Of a stretch of 64,000 nt of DNA, positions 43,279 to 52,324 are shown in pieces. Both the position numbers and the translations under genes were made by a program. The notes under the pieces are model-generated. The model was not told the origin of the DNA. It ran no database searches and saw nothing but the letters and a program-made list of their open reading frames with translations. This DNA is from CAIJXJ01 sp964445115 (GTDB lineage: Bacteria > Pseudomonadota > Gammaproteobacteria > Burkholderiales > Methylophilaceae): NCBI GenBank assembly GCA_964445115.1, contig CAYUJU010000011.1:1-64000 (forward strand), given 5' to 3'. The first letter of the stretch is position 1. Each line of letters starts with the position of its first letter.

Positions 43279-43773
43279 TCAGATCTCGCCCCTGCGGGCC
43301 TTGTCCAGGATCCAGATGAGGGTTTCCTCCATCTGCTTCGCCGCTTCTTCTGCCTTCGCGCTGTGGCCCTTGACGTGGCGCAAAGCGTAAGTCGGCCGGT
43401 CCAGCGCGATGTACAACTGGCCCTGTTTTTCGTAGATGGCGTAACGGCAAGGCGCGAAGACGGCGAACTCCGGACTTTCCATCAGGATCTCCGCCCCGAT
43501 GCCCAAGCTGCAGTAGGAATGCACCTCAATGATGCCCTGCAATGGCAAACCGCGTTCCTGGATATGCTTGCCGATGGGAAACATCGCCGGGCTGACGAAG
43601 TTCTTGCTGGCCGCCGCGCTCTTGAGGCTTTCGACCACGTCCTCGTGCGTGACGCCCGGCTCCACCTTGACCACGTAAAGCGGTGTCTCCGGATCGACCG
43701 GCGGCAACGGGCTTACGGCAAACGCCGGCAATGCCCAAAGCAGCAGCCAGGCCAGCAGGGGTTTGTTCGTCAT
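43279..43773 (-). CDS. Exported DUF302 domain protein
   Basis: 164 residues with a cleavable Sec signal (MTNKPLLAWLLLWALPAFA, AFA likely cleavage at about 19) and a DUF302 domain: VVKVEPGVTHEDVVESLKSA, VHSYCSLGIGAEIL, FAPCRYAIYEKQGQLYIA and MEETLIWILDKA. It probably acts in the periplasm; two cysteines could pair. DUF302 function is not established. Upstream of DUF454 by 21 nt and divergent from the FNT channel gene. Confidence 0.85.
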   Translation of the reverse strand: MTNKPLLAWLLLWALPAFAVSPLPPVDPETPLYVVKVEPGVTHEDVVESLKSAAASKNFVSPAMFPIGKHIQERGLPLQGIIEVHSYCSLGIGAEILMESPEFAVFAPCRYAIYEKQGQLYIALDRPTYALRHVKGHSAKAEEAAKQMEETLIWILDKARRGEI

Positions 43774-43817
43774 GTGTTGAAATCCTTTCGCACGGGCATC
43801 CTGGATGCGGGCATCTG

Positions 43818-43823
43818 TATAAT
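43818..43823 (+). promoter_or_regulatory. -10 element (TATAAT) of the FNT gene
   Basis: A perfect TATAAT lies about 40 nt before the ATG at 43862. No good -35 hexamer was seen at the normal distance. Confidence 0.45.
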
Positions 43824-43861
43824 CGCGCCTGAAATTATCACCTCAAGAGGCACATTACACT

Positions 43862-44749
43862 ATGTCAGATAGTATTCAAGATGGTTCCCTGGACGCCTAC
43901 ACGCCAACTGAAATGGCGTATCGCGTCGAGACCGTAGGCGTCGCCAAGGCGCGCATGGCGCTGGTGCCGATGCTCGGACTGGGCATCATGGCCGGCGCTT
44001 TCATCTCATTCGGGGCGATGAATTTCCTGACGGTCATGGCGCAAGGCTTGCCGCGCATGGTTGCCGCGATCTTCTTCAGCCTGGGGCTGGTACTCGTCAT
44101 CGTCGCCAGCGCCGAGATGTTCACCGGCAACAACCTGATCGCGATGGCTTGGGCGCAGGGCAAAGTCCGCACCAGCGAACTCATGCGTAACTGGTTCTGG
44201 GTCTATCTGACCAACCTGATCGGTTGCCTCGCCATGGTCGGGCTCGCCTATCTGGCCGGGTTCCTGCAATCCGTCGATCTGAACGTGGGCGTGCAGGCGC
44301 TGAAAACGGCAGTTGCCAAGACCAACCTGACGTTCACCGAAGCCTTCTTCAAGGGCATCCTCTGCAACGCGCTGGTCTGCCTGGCAGTATGGCTCTGCTT
44401 TGCGGCCCGCTCGGTCGTCGACCGCATCTTCTGCATCGTCTTCCCGATCGCGGCGTTCGTGAACATGGGCCTGGAGCATAGCGTCGCCAACATGTTCTTC
44501 ATTCCGCTGGGGATGGTGGCCGGCATGGACCCGGAAATCCTGGCAGTCGCCGGCATCGCACCGGAAGCCATGGCGCATCTGAACCTGCAAGGCTTTGTCA
44601 GCAACCTCGTCGCCGTCACGCTGGGCAACATTTTTGGCGGCTCCGTGCTGGTCGCCGGGATGTATTACGTGGTTTACATGCGCGGCCAGCGCCGTCCGCG
44701 CGACATTTCCATCATGGCCGAAGTGCTGGGCAGCAAGAAAAAAGGCTAG
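43862..44749 (+). CDS. Formate/nitrite transporter (FNT) family channel
   Basis: 295 residues, six TM helices with FNT motifs: MLGLGIMAGAFISFGAM (first half), TGNNLIAMAWAQGKV, FKGILCNALVCLAVWLCF and FVNMGLEHSVANMFFIPLG. FNT channels pass formate, nitrite or hydrosulfide. In a methylotroph that makes formate through Fhc, formate is a natural candidate; the neighbouring sulfur genes make hydrosulfide or nitrite possible too. Sequence alone does not decide. Confidence 0.92.
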   Translation: MSDSIQDGSLDAYTPTEMAYRVETVGVAKARMALVPMLGLGIMAGAFISFGAMNFLTVMAQGLPRMVAAIFFSLGLVLVIVASAEMFTGNNLIAMAWAQGKVRTSELMRNWFWVYLTNLIGCLAMVGLAYLAGFLQSVDLNVGVQALKTAVAKTNLTFTEAFFKGILCNALVCLAVWLCFAARSVVDRIFCIVFPIAAFVNMGLEHSVANMFFIPLGMVAGMDPEILAVAGIAPEAMAHLNLQGFVSNLVAVTLGNIFGGSVLVAGMYYVVYMRGQRRPRDISIMAEVLGSKKKG

Positions 44750-44770
44750 CCAGACGAGCCCTCCCCGGCA

Positions 44771-45697
44771 CTATTCCCCGTGGCGGAACGCGGCGTCCAC
44801 CGCTGCACGATCCAGATGCGGGGCGATGGTCTGGATGAAAGCGTACTGGTAGCCCCGCAGGTAGGCATCACGGCGGATGCCCAGATAGGTGGTGCTGGCC
44901 GGGAAGAGATGGGACGCATCCAGCATGACCAGGTTGCGGTCACGCTCCGGGTTGTAGGCCATCTGGGCCAGCAGGCCCACCCCCATACCCAACTCCACGT
45001 AAGTCTTGATCACGTCGGAGTCAATGGCGGTCAGTGCCACGTTGAGCTGCAGGCCATGTTCCGAAAACACCCGATTCACCATGCTACCGCCAGCGAAGGA
45101 AAAGTCGTAGGTCACGACCGGGTAGCGTGCGATTTTTTCCAGCGTCAGTGGCGCATCATCGATCAGCGGATGGCCCAGCGGCACCACCACGCAACGATTC
45201 CATTGATAGCACGGCAGCGTCACCAACTCGCGGAAACTACTAATTGCTTCGGTCGCCAGACCAATGTCGGCTTCGCCACGGATCACCTGCTCCGACACCT
45301 GCGTCGGGTTGCCCTGATGGATCGCCAGATGCACCTTGGGGAAAGCTTCCATAAAGCCCTTGACTGCGGCCGGCAAGCGATAACGTGCCTGGGTGTGGGT
45401 CGCTGCGATGACCAGATCGCCCGTATCCTCATGACTGAACTCATCGCCCACGCGCTTGATGTTTTCCATCTCGTGCAGGACCCGTTCCGCCATTTTCAGG
45501 ATGGCCGCGCCCGGCTCCGTCACACCGACCAGCCGTTTGCCGTTGCGCTGAAAAATCAGCAGATTCAGCTCCTCCTCCAGCAGCTGGATCTGCTTGCTCA
45601 CGCCCGGTTGCGAGGTGTGCAAGGCTTCGGCCGCCGCCGACACATTCAGATGCTGGCGGGCGACTTCACGGATGTAACGGAGTTGGTGCAGCTTCAT
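44771..45697 (-). CDS. cysB: CysB-type LysR transcriptional regulator of sulfur assimilation
   Basis: 308 residues. An N-terminal winged HTH (MKLHQLRYIREVARQHLNVSA onward, LHTSQPGVSKQIQLLEEEL recognition helix) is followed by the periplasmic-binding-like effector domain, VIAATHTQARYRLP being the CysB-type inducer pocket. Known CysB proteins activate cys genes with O-acetylserine or N-acetylserine. Divergent from the TSUP-cysI operon with a shared 115-nt control region containing a palindrome. Confidence 0.93.
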   Translation of the reverse strand: MKLHQLRYIREVARQHLNVSAAAEALHTSQPGVSKQIQLLEEELNLLIFQRNGKRLVGVTEPGAAILKMAERVLHEMENIKRVGDEFSHEDTGDLVIAATHTQARYRLPAAVKGFMEAFPKVHLAIHQGNPTQVSEQVIRGEADIGLATEAISSFRELVTLPCYQWNRCVVVPLGHPLIDDAPLTLEKIARYPVVTYDFSFAGGSMVNRVFSEHGLQLNVALTAIDSDVIKTYVELGMGVGLLAQMAYNPERDRNLVMLDASHLFPASTTYLGIRRDAYLRGYQYAFIQTIAPHLDRAAVDAAFRHGE

Positions 45698-45727
45698 AGA
45701 GAAATTCCCATATCTTTATAACTGATA

Positions 45728-45743
45728 ATTCTAGATCTAGAAT
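45728..45743. promoter_or_regulatory. 16-bp perfect palindrome between cysB and the sulfate-assimilation operon
   Basis: ATTCTAGATCTAGAAT is perfectly self-complementary and contains a T-N11-A spacing typical of LysR binding sites. It lies 31 nt from the cysB start and just upstream of the plus-strand promoter, so it is the best candidate for a CysB operator. Confidence 0.6.
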
Positions 45744-45773
45744 AACATAGTATTTTTACCGCATCACATGGGC

Positions 45774-45782
45774 TGGTATAGT
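45774..45782 (+). promoter_or_regulatory. Extended -10 promoter of the TSUP-cys operon
   Basis: TGGTATAGT is an extended -10 (TGn-TATAGT) 31 nt upstream of the ATG at 45813. It overlaps an earlier in-frame ATG at 45768, which argues that 45813 is the true start. Confidence 0.6.
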
Positions 45783-45812
45783 GCGAGCCTCTCGAAACTC
45801 TCTGAAAACGCC

Positions 45813-46670
45813 ATGGATTACGGTTATGTGATCGCAGGATTTGCCGTCGGCTGGCTGGTCGGTGTGACAGGCGTGGGCGGCGGTTCGCTGATGACGCCCA
45901 TCCTGCTGCTACTGTTCAATGTGAAGGCCGCCGTCGCGGTCGGCACGGACCTGCTGTATGCCTCGATCACCAAGTCCGTGGGCATCTTAGCGCACGGCAA
46001 GCTGGGCAATATCGACTGGCGCATCGTGGGCTGGCTGGCTGCCGGTAGCCTGCCGGCAGCCGCATTGACGACCGTGTTCCTGCATCAGATCGGCACGGCT
46101 TCCGGCACGGTCGTTCAGGGAATCAAATTCTGGCTGGGAGTCGCGCTGCTGCTGACCTCGGTCTCCGTGCTGTTCCGGCACGAACTGATGCGCCTCAACA
46201 AGAACGAGCATCTGGTGCCGCACCGATACGTGCCGGCCGCCACGGTGCTGCTCGGTCTGATATTGGGCTTCCTGGTCACGCTGACTTCCGTCGGCGCGGG
46301 GGCGCTCGGCGTAACCGCCCTGCTCATTCTGTACCCCAAGATTTCCGTCAACAAGATCGTGGGGAGCGACGTGGCCCACGCCGTGCCGCTGACGCTGGTC
46401 GCCGGCCTCGGCCATGCCAGCCTCGGCACCGTCGATTACGGCCTGCTTGGCAAGCTGCTGCTCGGCTCCATCCCCGGCATCTGGATCGGCAGCCACATGA
46501 CCACCAAATTCAGCGAGCAGTGGGTACGCAATCTGCTGGCGCTGATCCTCGTCTACGTTGGACAAAAACTGGCCTTCCCCGAACTCCCCCAGGTGCTGGG
46601 ACTGGCTGTCCTGTTAAGCATCGCCCTACTCAAGCACTGGCTGGACAAGCGTCTCGCCGGCAGCAAATAA
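45813..46670 (+). CDS. TSUP-family transporter (TauE/SafE type), sulfur-linked
   Basis: 285 residues from ATG 45813. About eight TM helices with the TSUP repeats: GWLVGVTGVGGGSLMTPILL in the first half and GFLVTLTSVGAGALGVTALL in the second. TSUP proteins carry sulfite, sulfate or sulfonates. As the first gene before cysI-DUF934-cysHDN, with no cysTWA permease in view, a sulfate or sulfite permease is likely. The gap to cysI is 16 nt. Confidence 0.88.
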   Translation: MDYGYVIAGFAVGWLVGVTGVGGGSLMTPILLLLFNVKAAVAVGTDLLYASITKSVGILAHGKLGNIDWRIVGWLAAGSLPAAALTTVFLHQIGTASGTVVQGIKFWLGVALLLTSVSVLFRHELMRLNKNEHLVPHRYVPAATVLLGLILGFLVTLTSVGAGALGVTALLILYPKISVNKIVGSDVAHAVPLTLVAGLGHASLGTVDYGLLGKLLLGSIPGIWIGSHMTTKFSEQWVRNLLALILVYVGQKLAFPELPQVLGLAVLLSIALLKHWLDKRLAGSK

Positions 46671-46686
46671 CTTGGACCACTAAGCT

Positions 46687-48348
46687 ATGTATATCTACGA
46701 CGACATCGACCAACGCATCATCGACGAACGCGTCGCCCAGTACCGCGACCAGACCCGTCGCTACCTGGCGGGTGAACTCACCGATGATGAATTCCGCCCC
46801 CTGCGCCTGCAGAACGGGCTTTACATCCAGCGCCACGCGCCCATGATGCGCATCGCCGTGCCCTATGGCCTGATGAATGCGCGCCAGATGCGCAAGCTCG
46901 CTGACATTTCCCGCCGCTACGACAAGGGCTACGGCCACTTCAGTACGCGCCAGAACTTTCAGCTAAACTGGCCCAAGCTGGAAGACACGCCCGATATCCT
47001 GGCCGAGCTGGCCACGGTGCAGATGCACGCCGTCCAGACTTCCGGCAGCTGTATCCGCGCCATCACCTCCGACCAGTTCGCTGGCATCGCCCCGGATGAA
47101 ATCGTGGACCCGCGCCCGCTGATCGAGATCATGCGCCAGTGGAGCAGCTTCCACCCGGAATTCGCCGGGCTGCCACGCAAGTTCAAGCTGGCCGTCAGTG
47201 GATCGAAGCAGGATCGCGCGCTGGTGCAGGCTCACGACATCGGCCTGGAGGCGTATCTGGATGCCGATGGCAAACTGGCCATCCGTGTCTGGGTCGGTGG
47301 CGGCTTGGGGCGCACCCCCATCCTCGGCACCGTGATCCGCGAGCATCTGGAATGGCAGCACGCCCTTTCCTACTGCGAGTCCATCCTGCGCGTCTATAAC
47401 ATCTACGGCCGCCGCGACAATGCCTACAAGGCCCGCATTAAGATCCTGGTCAAGGCACTCGGCGCAGAAGAATTCACCCGCCAGGTCGAGGAGGACTGGG
47501 CGCGCCACAAGGACGGCCCCAGCACGATCACGCAGGCCGAATACGACCGCGTTGCGAGCTTCTTTGCCACGAGCCGTCACGCCAAGCTGCCGACCCATGA
47601 CGCCAGCTTTGATGCCGCCGTGGCCGCCAACCCGGCCTTTGCCGCTTGGGCCAAACGCAACGTGCATGGCCACAAGGTACCGGGATATCGTGCCGTCACG
47701 CTATCCCTGAAGAAAACCGGTATTGCGCCAGGTGACGCGACAGCGGACCAGATGGATGTCATGGCGGATCTCGCCGAGGCCTATTCCTTCGGCGAACTGC
47801 GCGTGTCGCACGAACAGAACATCATCCTTGCCGACATCAAGCTATCGGACCTTTACGCCGTCTGGGAGACCGCACGGGCCCACGGCCTGGCGACTCCCAA
47901 CGTCGGCCTGCTGACCGACATCATCTGCTGCCCCGGCGGCGATTTCTGCTCGCTGGCCAATGCCAAGAGCATCCCGATCGCACAAGCCATTCAGGAAGCG
48001 TTCGACAACCTCGATTACCTGCACGACATCGGCGATCTGGAATTGAACATTTCCGGCTGCATGAATTCCTGCGGGCATCAGCACGTCGGCCATATCGGCG
48101 TGCTCGGCGTCGACAAGGACGGTTCGGAGTGGTACCAGATCACCATCGGCGGCAAGCAAGGCAGCGACGCCAGCATTGGCACCGTCATCGGCCCTTCGTT
48201 CGAGGCTGGAAAAGTGCCGGAGGTGATCCGCAAACTGATTGAAACCTACATCGCCAACCGCACCGATGAAGAACGCTTCATCGATACCGTTCGCCGCATC
48301 GGGGTCGCGCCGTTCAAGGCCAACGTCTACGCAAAGGAGGCCGCGTAA
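46687..48348 (+). CDS. cysI: Assimilatory sulfite reductase hemoprotein (nitrite/sulfite reductase family)
   Basis: Six-electron reduction of sulfite to sulfide. 553 residues. Siroheme and 4Fe-4S ligands are visible as CCPGGDFCSLA and ISGCMNSCGHQHVGHIG; substrate/siroheme residues occur in FSTRQNFQLNW and SGSCIRAITSDQF. No flavoprotein partner CysJ is in the cluster, so electrons may come from a ferredoxin. The stop shares a base with the DUF934 start (TAATG). Confidence 0.94.
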   Translation: MYIYDDIDQRIIDERVAQYRDQTRRYLAGELTDDEFRPLRLQNGLYIQRHAPMMRIAVPYGLMNARQMRKLADISRRYDKGYGHFSTRQNFQLNWPKLEDTPDILAELATVQMHAVQTSGSCIRAITSDQFAGIAPDEIVDPRPLIEIMRQWSSFHPEFAGLPRKFKLAVSGSKQDRALVQAHDIGLEAYLDADGKLAIRVWVGGGLGRTPILGTVIREHLEWQHALSYCESILRVYNIYGRRDNAYKARIKILVKALGAEEFTRQVEEDWARHKDGPSTITQAEYDRVASFFATSRHAKLPTHDASFDAAVAANPAFAAWAKRNVHGHKVPGYRAVTLSLKKTGIAPGDATADQMDVMADLAEAYSFGELRVSHEQNIILADIKLSDLYAVWETARAHGLATPNVGLLTDIICCPGGDFCSLANAKSIPIAQAIQEAFDNLDYLHDIGDLELNISGCMNSCGHQHVGHIGVLGVDKDGSEWYQITIGGKQGSDASIGTVIGPSFEAGKVPEVIRKLIETYIANRTDEERFIDTVRRIGVAPFKANVYAKEAA

Positions 48349-49010
48349 TGTCCAACCTGATCAAGCATACGGGCATTGTCAACGACGAATGGACGCTGGT
48401 CACCCTGCCCGCACCAGCTGAAGACACTGTCCGCAAACAGGCAGGCAAGGTGGTGATCTTCAAGGTCACCGGCGAACCCGCCGCCACCCCTGAACAACTG
48501 GCCAATGCGGTGATCCCGGCCTCCGGCAAGGTCCTGCTGCCCCTGACCCTTTGGCAGGCACGCAAGGCCGAATTGAGCGCCCGTGCTGCCCAGGGTGAGA
48601 TTGGCTTGTGGATCGAAAGCTTTGAGCGCCTTGAAGACCTGGTCGCCAGCGTTGACGACCTCAACCAGTTGCCGGTCATCGCGATCCACTTCCCGCGCTT
48701 CGTCGATGGTCGCGGCTTCTCGCTGGCCACGCTGCTGCGCACCAAGTACGGCTACAAGAACGAGTTGCGCGCCATCGGCGATGTCCTGCGCGACCAGCTG
48801 TATTTCATGAAACGCTGTGGCTTCGATGCCTATGCCCTGCGTGCAGACCGCTCCGCCGAAGACGCCTTGGCCAGCTTCCGTGACTTCTCCGACCCTTATC
48901 AAGGCGCCGTGGACAACCCGCTGCCAGTCTGGCGTCGATATCCGCGCGTCGGACACCATGAAGCCCATGCTGCCAAAGCGCAAGCCACACACGAAGACCA
49001 GGTGGACTAA
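48348..49010 (+). CDS. DUF934 protein linked to sulfite reduction
   Basis: 220 residues. The DUF934 core is visible: LPLTLWQARKAEL, IGLWIESFERLEDL, IAIHFPRFVDGRGFSLATLL and GDVLRDQLYFMKRCGFDAY. It consistently accompanies cysI and cysH in proteobacteria and is presumed to help sulfite reductase; the mechanism is not known to me. Start overlaps the cysI stop by one base; cysH follows after 4 nt. Confidence 0.9.
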   Translation: MSNLIKHTGIVNDEWTLVTLPAPAEDTVRKQAGKVVIFKVTGEPAATPEQLANAVIPASGKVLLPLTLWQARKAELSARAAQGEIGLWIESFERLEDLVASVDDLNQLPVIAIHFPRFVDGRGFSLATLLRTKYGYKNELRAIGDVLRDQLYFMKRCGFDAYALRADRSAEDALASFRDFSDPYQGAVDNPLPVWRRYPRVGHHEAHAAKAQATHEDQVD

Positions 49011-49014
49011 CGAC

Positions 49015-49704
49015 ATGACGCTAGAAGCCAAAATTGCCGCTGCGGCGGTGCTGCTGGAACGCATCCAGGACGAGTTCACCCCGGCCACCTTTGCCAGTAG
49101 CCTGGGCGCGGAAGACATGGTCCTGACCGACCTGATCGCAAAGCATGCCCCCGGCATCAGCATCTTCTCGTTGGATACCGGCCGCCTGAATCCGGAAACC
49201 TACGACCTGCTGGCCAAGGTACAGGAAACCTACGGGCAAAAAGTCTCCCTTAACGTCTACTATCCTCAGGCAGACGCGCTTCAGCAATATGTCGAAGCCA
49301 ATGGCATCAACGCGTTCTACCAAAGCGTTGACCTGCGCAAGGCTTGCTGCGGTATCCGCAAGGTTGAGCCGCTCAAGCGTGCCCTCGCCGGCAAGGCTGC
49401 TTGGATCACCGGCATGCGCCGTCAGCAAGCCGTCACCCGTGCCAACATGCCGGTGCAGGAACATGACGCCGATCACGGACTGGAGAAATTCAACCCGCTG
49501 GCGGACTGGACGGAAAAGGAAGTCTGGGAGTACGTCCGCAGCAACGGCGTGCCGTATAATGCGCTCCACGACAAGCACTACCCCAGCATTGGCTGCGCAC
49601 CCTGCACGCGCAGCATCGCTGTCGGCGAGGACATCCGCGCCGGCCGCTGGTGGTGGGAAGACGAATCAGGCAAGGAATGCGGCCTGCACGTAAAGAAGAT
49701 CTGA
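49015..49704 (+). CDS. cysH: Adenylylsulfate (APS) reductase, assimilatory
   Basis: 229 residues from ATG 49015. PP-loop reductase with SSLGAEDMVLTDLI, FSLDTGRLNPETYDLL and ITGMRRQQAVTRA. Two cysteine pairs, CCGIRKVEPLKRAL and IGCAPCTRSI, are the 4Fe-4S ligands that distinguish APS reductases from PAPS reductases. The C-terminal ECGLHVKK holds the catalytic Cys. No cysC kinase is in the cluster, consistent with direct APS use. A longer in-frame start at 48817 lies within DUF934 and is rejected. Confidence 0.94.
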   Translation: MTLEAKIAAAAVLLERIQDEFTPATFASSLGAEDMVLTDLIAKHAPGISIFSLDTGRLNPETYDLLAKVQETYGQKVSLNVYYPQADALQQYVEANGINAFYQSVDLRKACCGIRKVEPLKRALAGKAAWITGMRRQQAVTRANMPVQEHDADHGLEKFNPLADWTEKEVWEYVRSNGVPYNALHDKHYPSIGCAPCTRSIAVGEDIRAGRWWWEDESGKECGLHVKKI

Positions 49705-49705
49705 C

Positions 49706-50608
49706 ATGGACAAGAAAACACTCACCCATCTGCAAACCCTGGAAGCCGAATCCATCCACATCATGCGTGAAGTGGTGGCCGAGTTCCGCAACCCGGTCAT
49801 GCTGTATTCCGTCGGCAAGGATTCCAGCGTCATGCTGCACCTGGCGCGCAAGGCTTTCGCCCCCGGCCCGCTGCCGTTCCCGCTGCTGCATGTCGACACC
49901 GGCTACAAGTTCAAGGAAATGTACGAGTTCCGCGATTGGTACGCCAAGGAAGTGGGCGCCAAGCTGATCGTGCACCGCAACGAGGAGGCGATCGCGCAAG
50001 GCGCGCACCCGCTGAAGTTGGGTGTTGCCCGCTGCTGCGGTGCGCTCAAGACCAAGGCGCTGCTGGATGCGCTGGAAGCCGGCGGTTACGATGCCGCCAT
50101 GGGTGGCGCTCGCCGTGACGAGGAACGCTCCCGCGCCAAGGAGCGCATTTTCTCCTTCCGCGACGAATTTGGTCAGTGGGACCCGAAGAGCCAGCGCCCC
50201 GAATTGTGGGACTTGTACAACTGCCGCGTGCATGAGGGCGAATCCATCCGCGTGTTCCCCATTTCCAACTGGACGGAAATGGACGTCTGGCAATACATCA
50301 AGCTCGAGAACATTCCGATCGTCCCGCTGTATTACGCAGCCGAGCGTCCGATGGTGAAGCGCGGCGGCATGCTGATTCCCGGCGACGATCCCGCCAATCT
50401 GAAGGAAGGCGAAGTACCGGAAAACGTCATGTGTCGTTTCCGTACACTGGGTTGTTCACCCTGTACTGGCGCTGTGTACTCCGACGCCACGACCATTGAG
50501 GAAATCGTTGCCGAATCGGCGGTCGCTACACGCTCCGAACGCGAAACCCGCATCATCGACCATGGCAGCAACTCCATGGAAGACAAGAAGAAGGAAGGTT
50601 ACTTCTGA
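49706..50608 (+). CDS. cysD: Sulfate adenylyltransferase small subunit CysD
   Basis: 300 residues. Forms APS from ATP and sulfate with CysN. PP-loop motif MLYSVGKDSSVMLHLARKAF, then LLHVDTGYKFKEMYEFRD, GGARRDEERSRAKERIFSFR and the C-terminal DKKKEGYF. One base separates it from cysH, and its stop overlaps the cysN start (TGATG). Confidence 0.97.
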   Translation: MDKKTLTHLQTLEAESIHIMREVVAEFRNPVMLYSVGKDSSVMLHLARKAFAPGPLPFPLLHVDTGYKFKEMYEFRDWYAKEVGAKLIVHRNEEAIAQGAHPLKLGVARCCGALKTKALLDALEAGGYDAAMGGARRDEERSRAKERIFSFRDEFGQWDPKSQRPELWDLYNCRVHEGESIRVFPISNWTEMDVWQYIKLENIPIVPLYYAAERPMVKRGGMLIPGDDPANLKEGEVPENVMCRFRTLGCSPCTGAVYSDATTIEEIVAESAVATRSERETRIIDHGSNSMEDKKKEGYF

Positions 50609-51894
50609 TGAGCACCATCGACAAAACCCTGTTCGACGCCGTTGAAACCGAGCTGCTGCGCTTCACTACCGCAGGCAGTGTAGATGACGGCAAGTCCACC
50701 CTGATCGGCCGCCTGCTGGTCGACACCAAAGGCGTGTTCGAAGACCAGCTGGACGCTGCCAAGAGCGTGGAAGACAAGAAAGGCGCCAAGGGCGCCCATT
50801 TGGCTCTGCTGACCGATGGCCTCCAGGCCGAGCGCGAGCAAGGCATCACCATCGACGTGGCCTACCGCTACTTCGCCACGCCCAAGCGCAAGTTCATCAT
50901 CGCCGACACACCAGGGCACGAGCAGTACACCCGCAACATGGTGACCGGGGCCTCGACCGCGCACCTCGCCATCATCCTGATTGATGCGCGCAAGGGCGTG
51001 CTGACGCAATCCCGCCGCCATGCCTACATATCCCGTTTGCTGGGCATTCCGCACATCGTGGTCGCCATCAACAAGATGGATCTGGTCGACTATGCCGAAG
51101 AGACCTACGACAAGATCCGTCAGGATTTCAGCGACTTCTACAGCAAGCTCGGCTTCGCTGGCGGCGATGTCACCTTCATCCCGATTTCCGCACTGGAAGG
51201 CGACATGGTGGTGGAGCGCGGCAACCACATGCCTTGGTATAACGGCCCGACCCTGCTGGACAAGCTGGAAACCGCACCGGTCACTGGCAAGATCAATGCC
51301 GAGGATTTCCGCTTCCCGGTGCAATACGTCTCCCGTCCGCAAACCGAAGAACTGCACGACTTCCGCGGCTACATGGGCCGCATCGAGTCCGGCTCGGTCA
51401 AGGTCGGCGACGCGATTACCGTGCTGCCCTCCGGCCTCACCAGCAAGGTCAAGGAAATCGTGACTTGGGAGGGCAACCTGCAGGAAGCCTTCGCCCCTAT
51501 GTCCGTCACCCTGACGCTGGAAGACGAGCGCGACATCTCTCGTGGCGACATGATCGTGCACACCGACAATCAGCCGCGCGTGGAAAAAGAAATCAGCGCC
51601 ATGCTGTGCTGGATGCACGAGACCCCGATGCAGCCCGGCAAGAAATACCTGATCAAGCATGCCACGTCGACCGTCAAGGCGATGGTCACCGGCCTCGCCG
51701 AGCGTGTTGACGTCAACACGCTGGAACACATCGCCGCGCCGGAAGACCTGAAGATGAACGAAATCGGCAAAGTCAGCCTCAAGCTGCTCAAGCCGATTGC
51801 CTGTGACGCCTACGCTGACAACCGCGCCACTGGCGGTTTCATCGTAATCGACGACTTCACCAACATGACCGTTGGTGCAGGCATGATTCAATAA
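50608..51894 (+). CDS. cysN: Sulfate adenylyltransferase large subunit CysN (GTPase)
   Basis: 428 residues. G domain with P-loop GSVDDGKST (23-31), switch II DTPGHEQYTRNM, NKMD and SALEG motifs, followed by EF-Tu-like domains 2 and 3. GTP hydrolysis drives APS formation by CysD. No fused CysC kinase domain is present, in agreement with the APS-reductase type of CysH. The start overlaps cysD. Last obvious gene of the cys operon before the ferredoxin. Confidence 0.97.
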   Translation: MSTIDKTLFDAVETELLRFTTAGSVDDGKSTLIGRLLVDTKGVFEDQLDAAKSVEDKKGAKGAHLALLTDGLQAEREQGITIDVAYRYFATPKRKFIIADTPGHEQYTRNMVTGASTAHLAIILIDARKGVLTQSRRHAYISRLLGIPHIVVAINKMDLVDYAEETYDKIRQDFSDFYSKLGFAGGDVTFIPISALEGDMVVERGNHMPWYNGPTLLDKLETAPVTGKINAEDFRFPVQYVSRPQTEELHDFRGYMGRIESGSVKVGDAITVLPSGLTSKVKEIVTWEGNLQEAFAPMSVTLTLEDERDISRGDMIVHTDNQPRVEKEISAMLCWMHETPMQPGKKYLIKHATSTVKAMVTGLAERVDVNTLEHIAAPEDLKMNEIGKVSLKLLKPIACDAYADNRATGGFIVIDDFTNMTVGAGMIQ

Positions 51895-51934
51895 ATGATA
51901 GAATTGTCCCGTTTAAGAAATTGGAGCTGACGAA

Positions 51935-52258
51935 ATGACCTACGTCGTAACTGAGAACTGCATTCAATGTAAGTACACCGACTGTGTGGACGTCTGCCCG
52001 GTCGACTGCTTCGTGGAAGGCCCGAACTTCCTCGCCATCGATCCGGACGAGTGCATTGACTGCACGCTGTGTGTCGCCGAGTGCCCGGCAGAAGCGATTT
52101 TTGCTGAAGATGACGTCCCTGCGGACCAGCAGGAATACATTGAGCTGAACGCCCGCCTCGCCAAGGTGTGGCCGACCATTACCGCCAAGAAGGATGCCCT
52201 GCCTGACGCAGACGCCAACAACGGTGTTAAGGGCAAGCGCGGCCTGCTCGTAGAGTAA
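51935..52258 (+). CDS. fdxA: 7Fe ferredoxin FdxA
   Basis: 107 residues. ENCIQCKYTDCVDVCPVDCF and DECIDCTLCVAECPAEAIF carry the cysteines for one 3Fe-4S and one 4Fe-4S cluster, with the long C-terminal tail of the Azotobacter-type FdxA. GGAG lies 9 nt before the ATG. It starts 40 nt after cysN, with a TAGAAT sequence between, so it may have its own promoter or be read through. It could supply CysI electrons (inference). Confidence 0.95.
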   Translation: MTYVVTENCIQCKYTDCVDVCPVDCFVEGPNFLAIDPDECIDCTLCVAECPAEAIFAEDDVPADQQEYIELNARLAKVWPTITAKKDALPDADANNGVKGKRGLLVE

Positions 52259-52272
52259 CGCGTCACTCAAAC

Positions 52273-52301
52273 GAAAAAGGAGGCTCAGGCCTCCTTTTTT
52301 A
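52273..52301. terminator. Bidirectional terminator between fdxA and the MFS gene
   Basis: AAAAAGGAGGC pairs with GCCTCCTTTTTT across a 4-nt loop. It serves fdxA on the plus strand and the convergent MFS gene on the minus strand. Confidence 0.9.
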
Positions 52302-52324
52302 TTGCGCAAAGCAAATTCGGCGGC

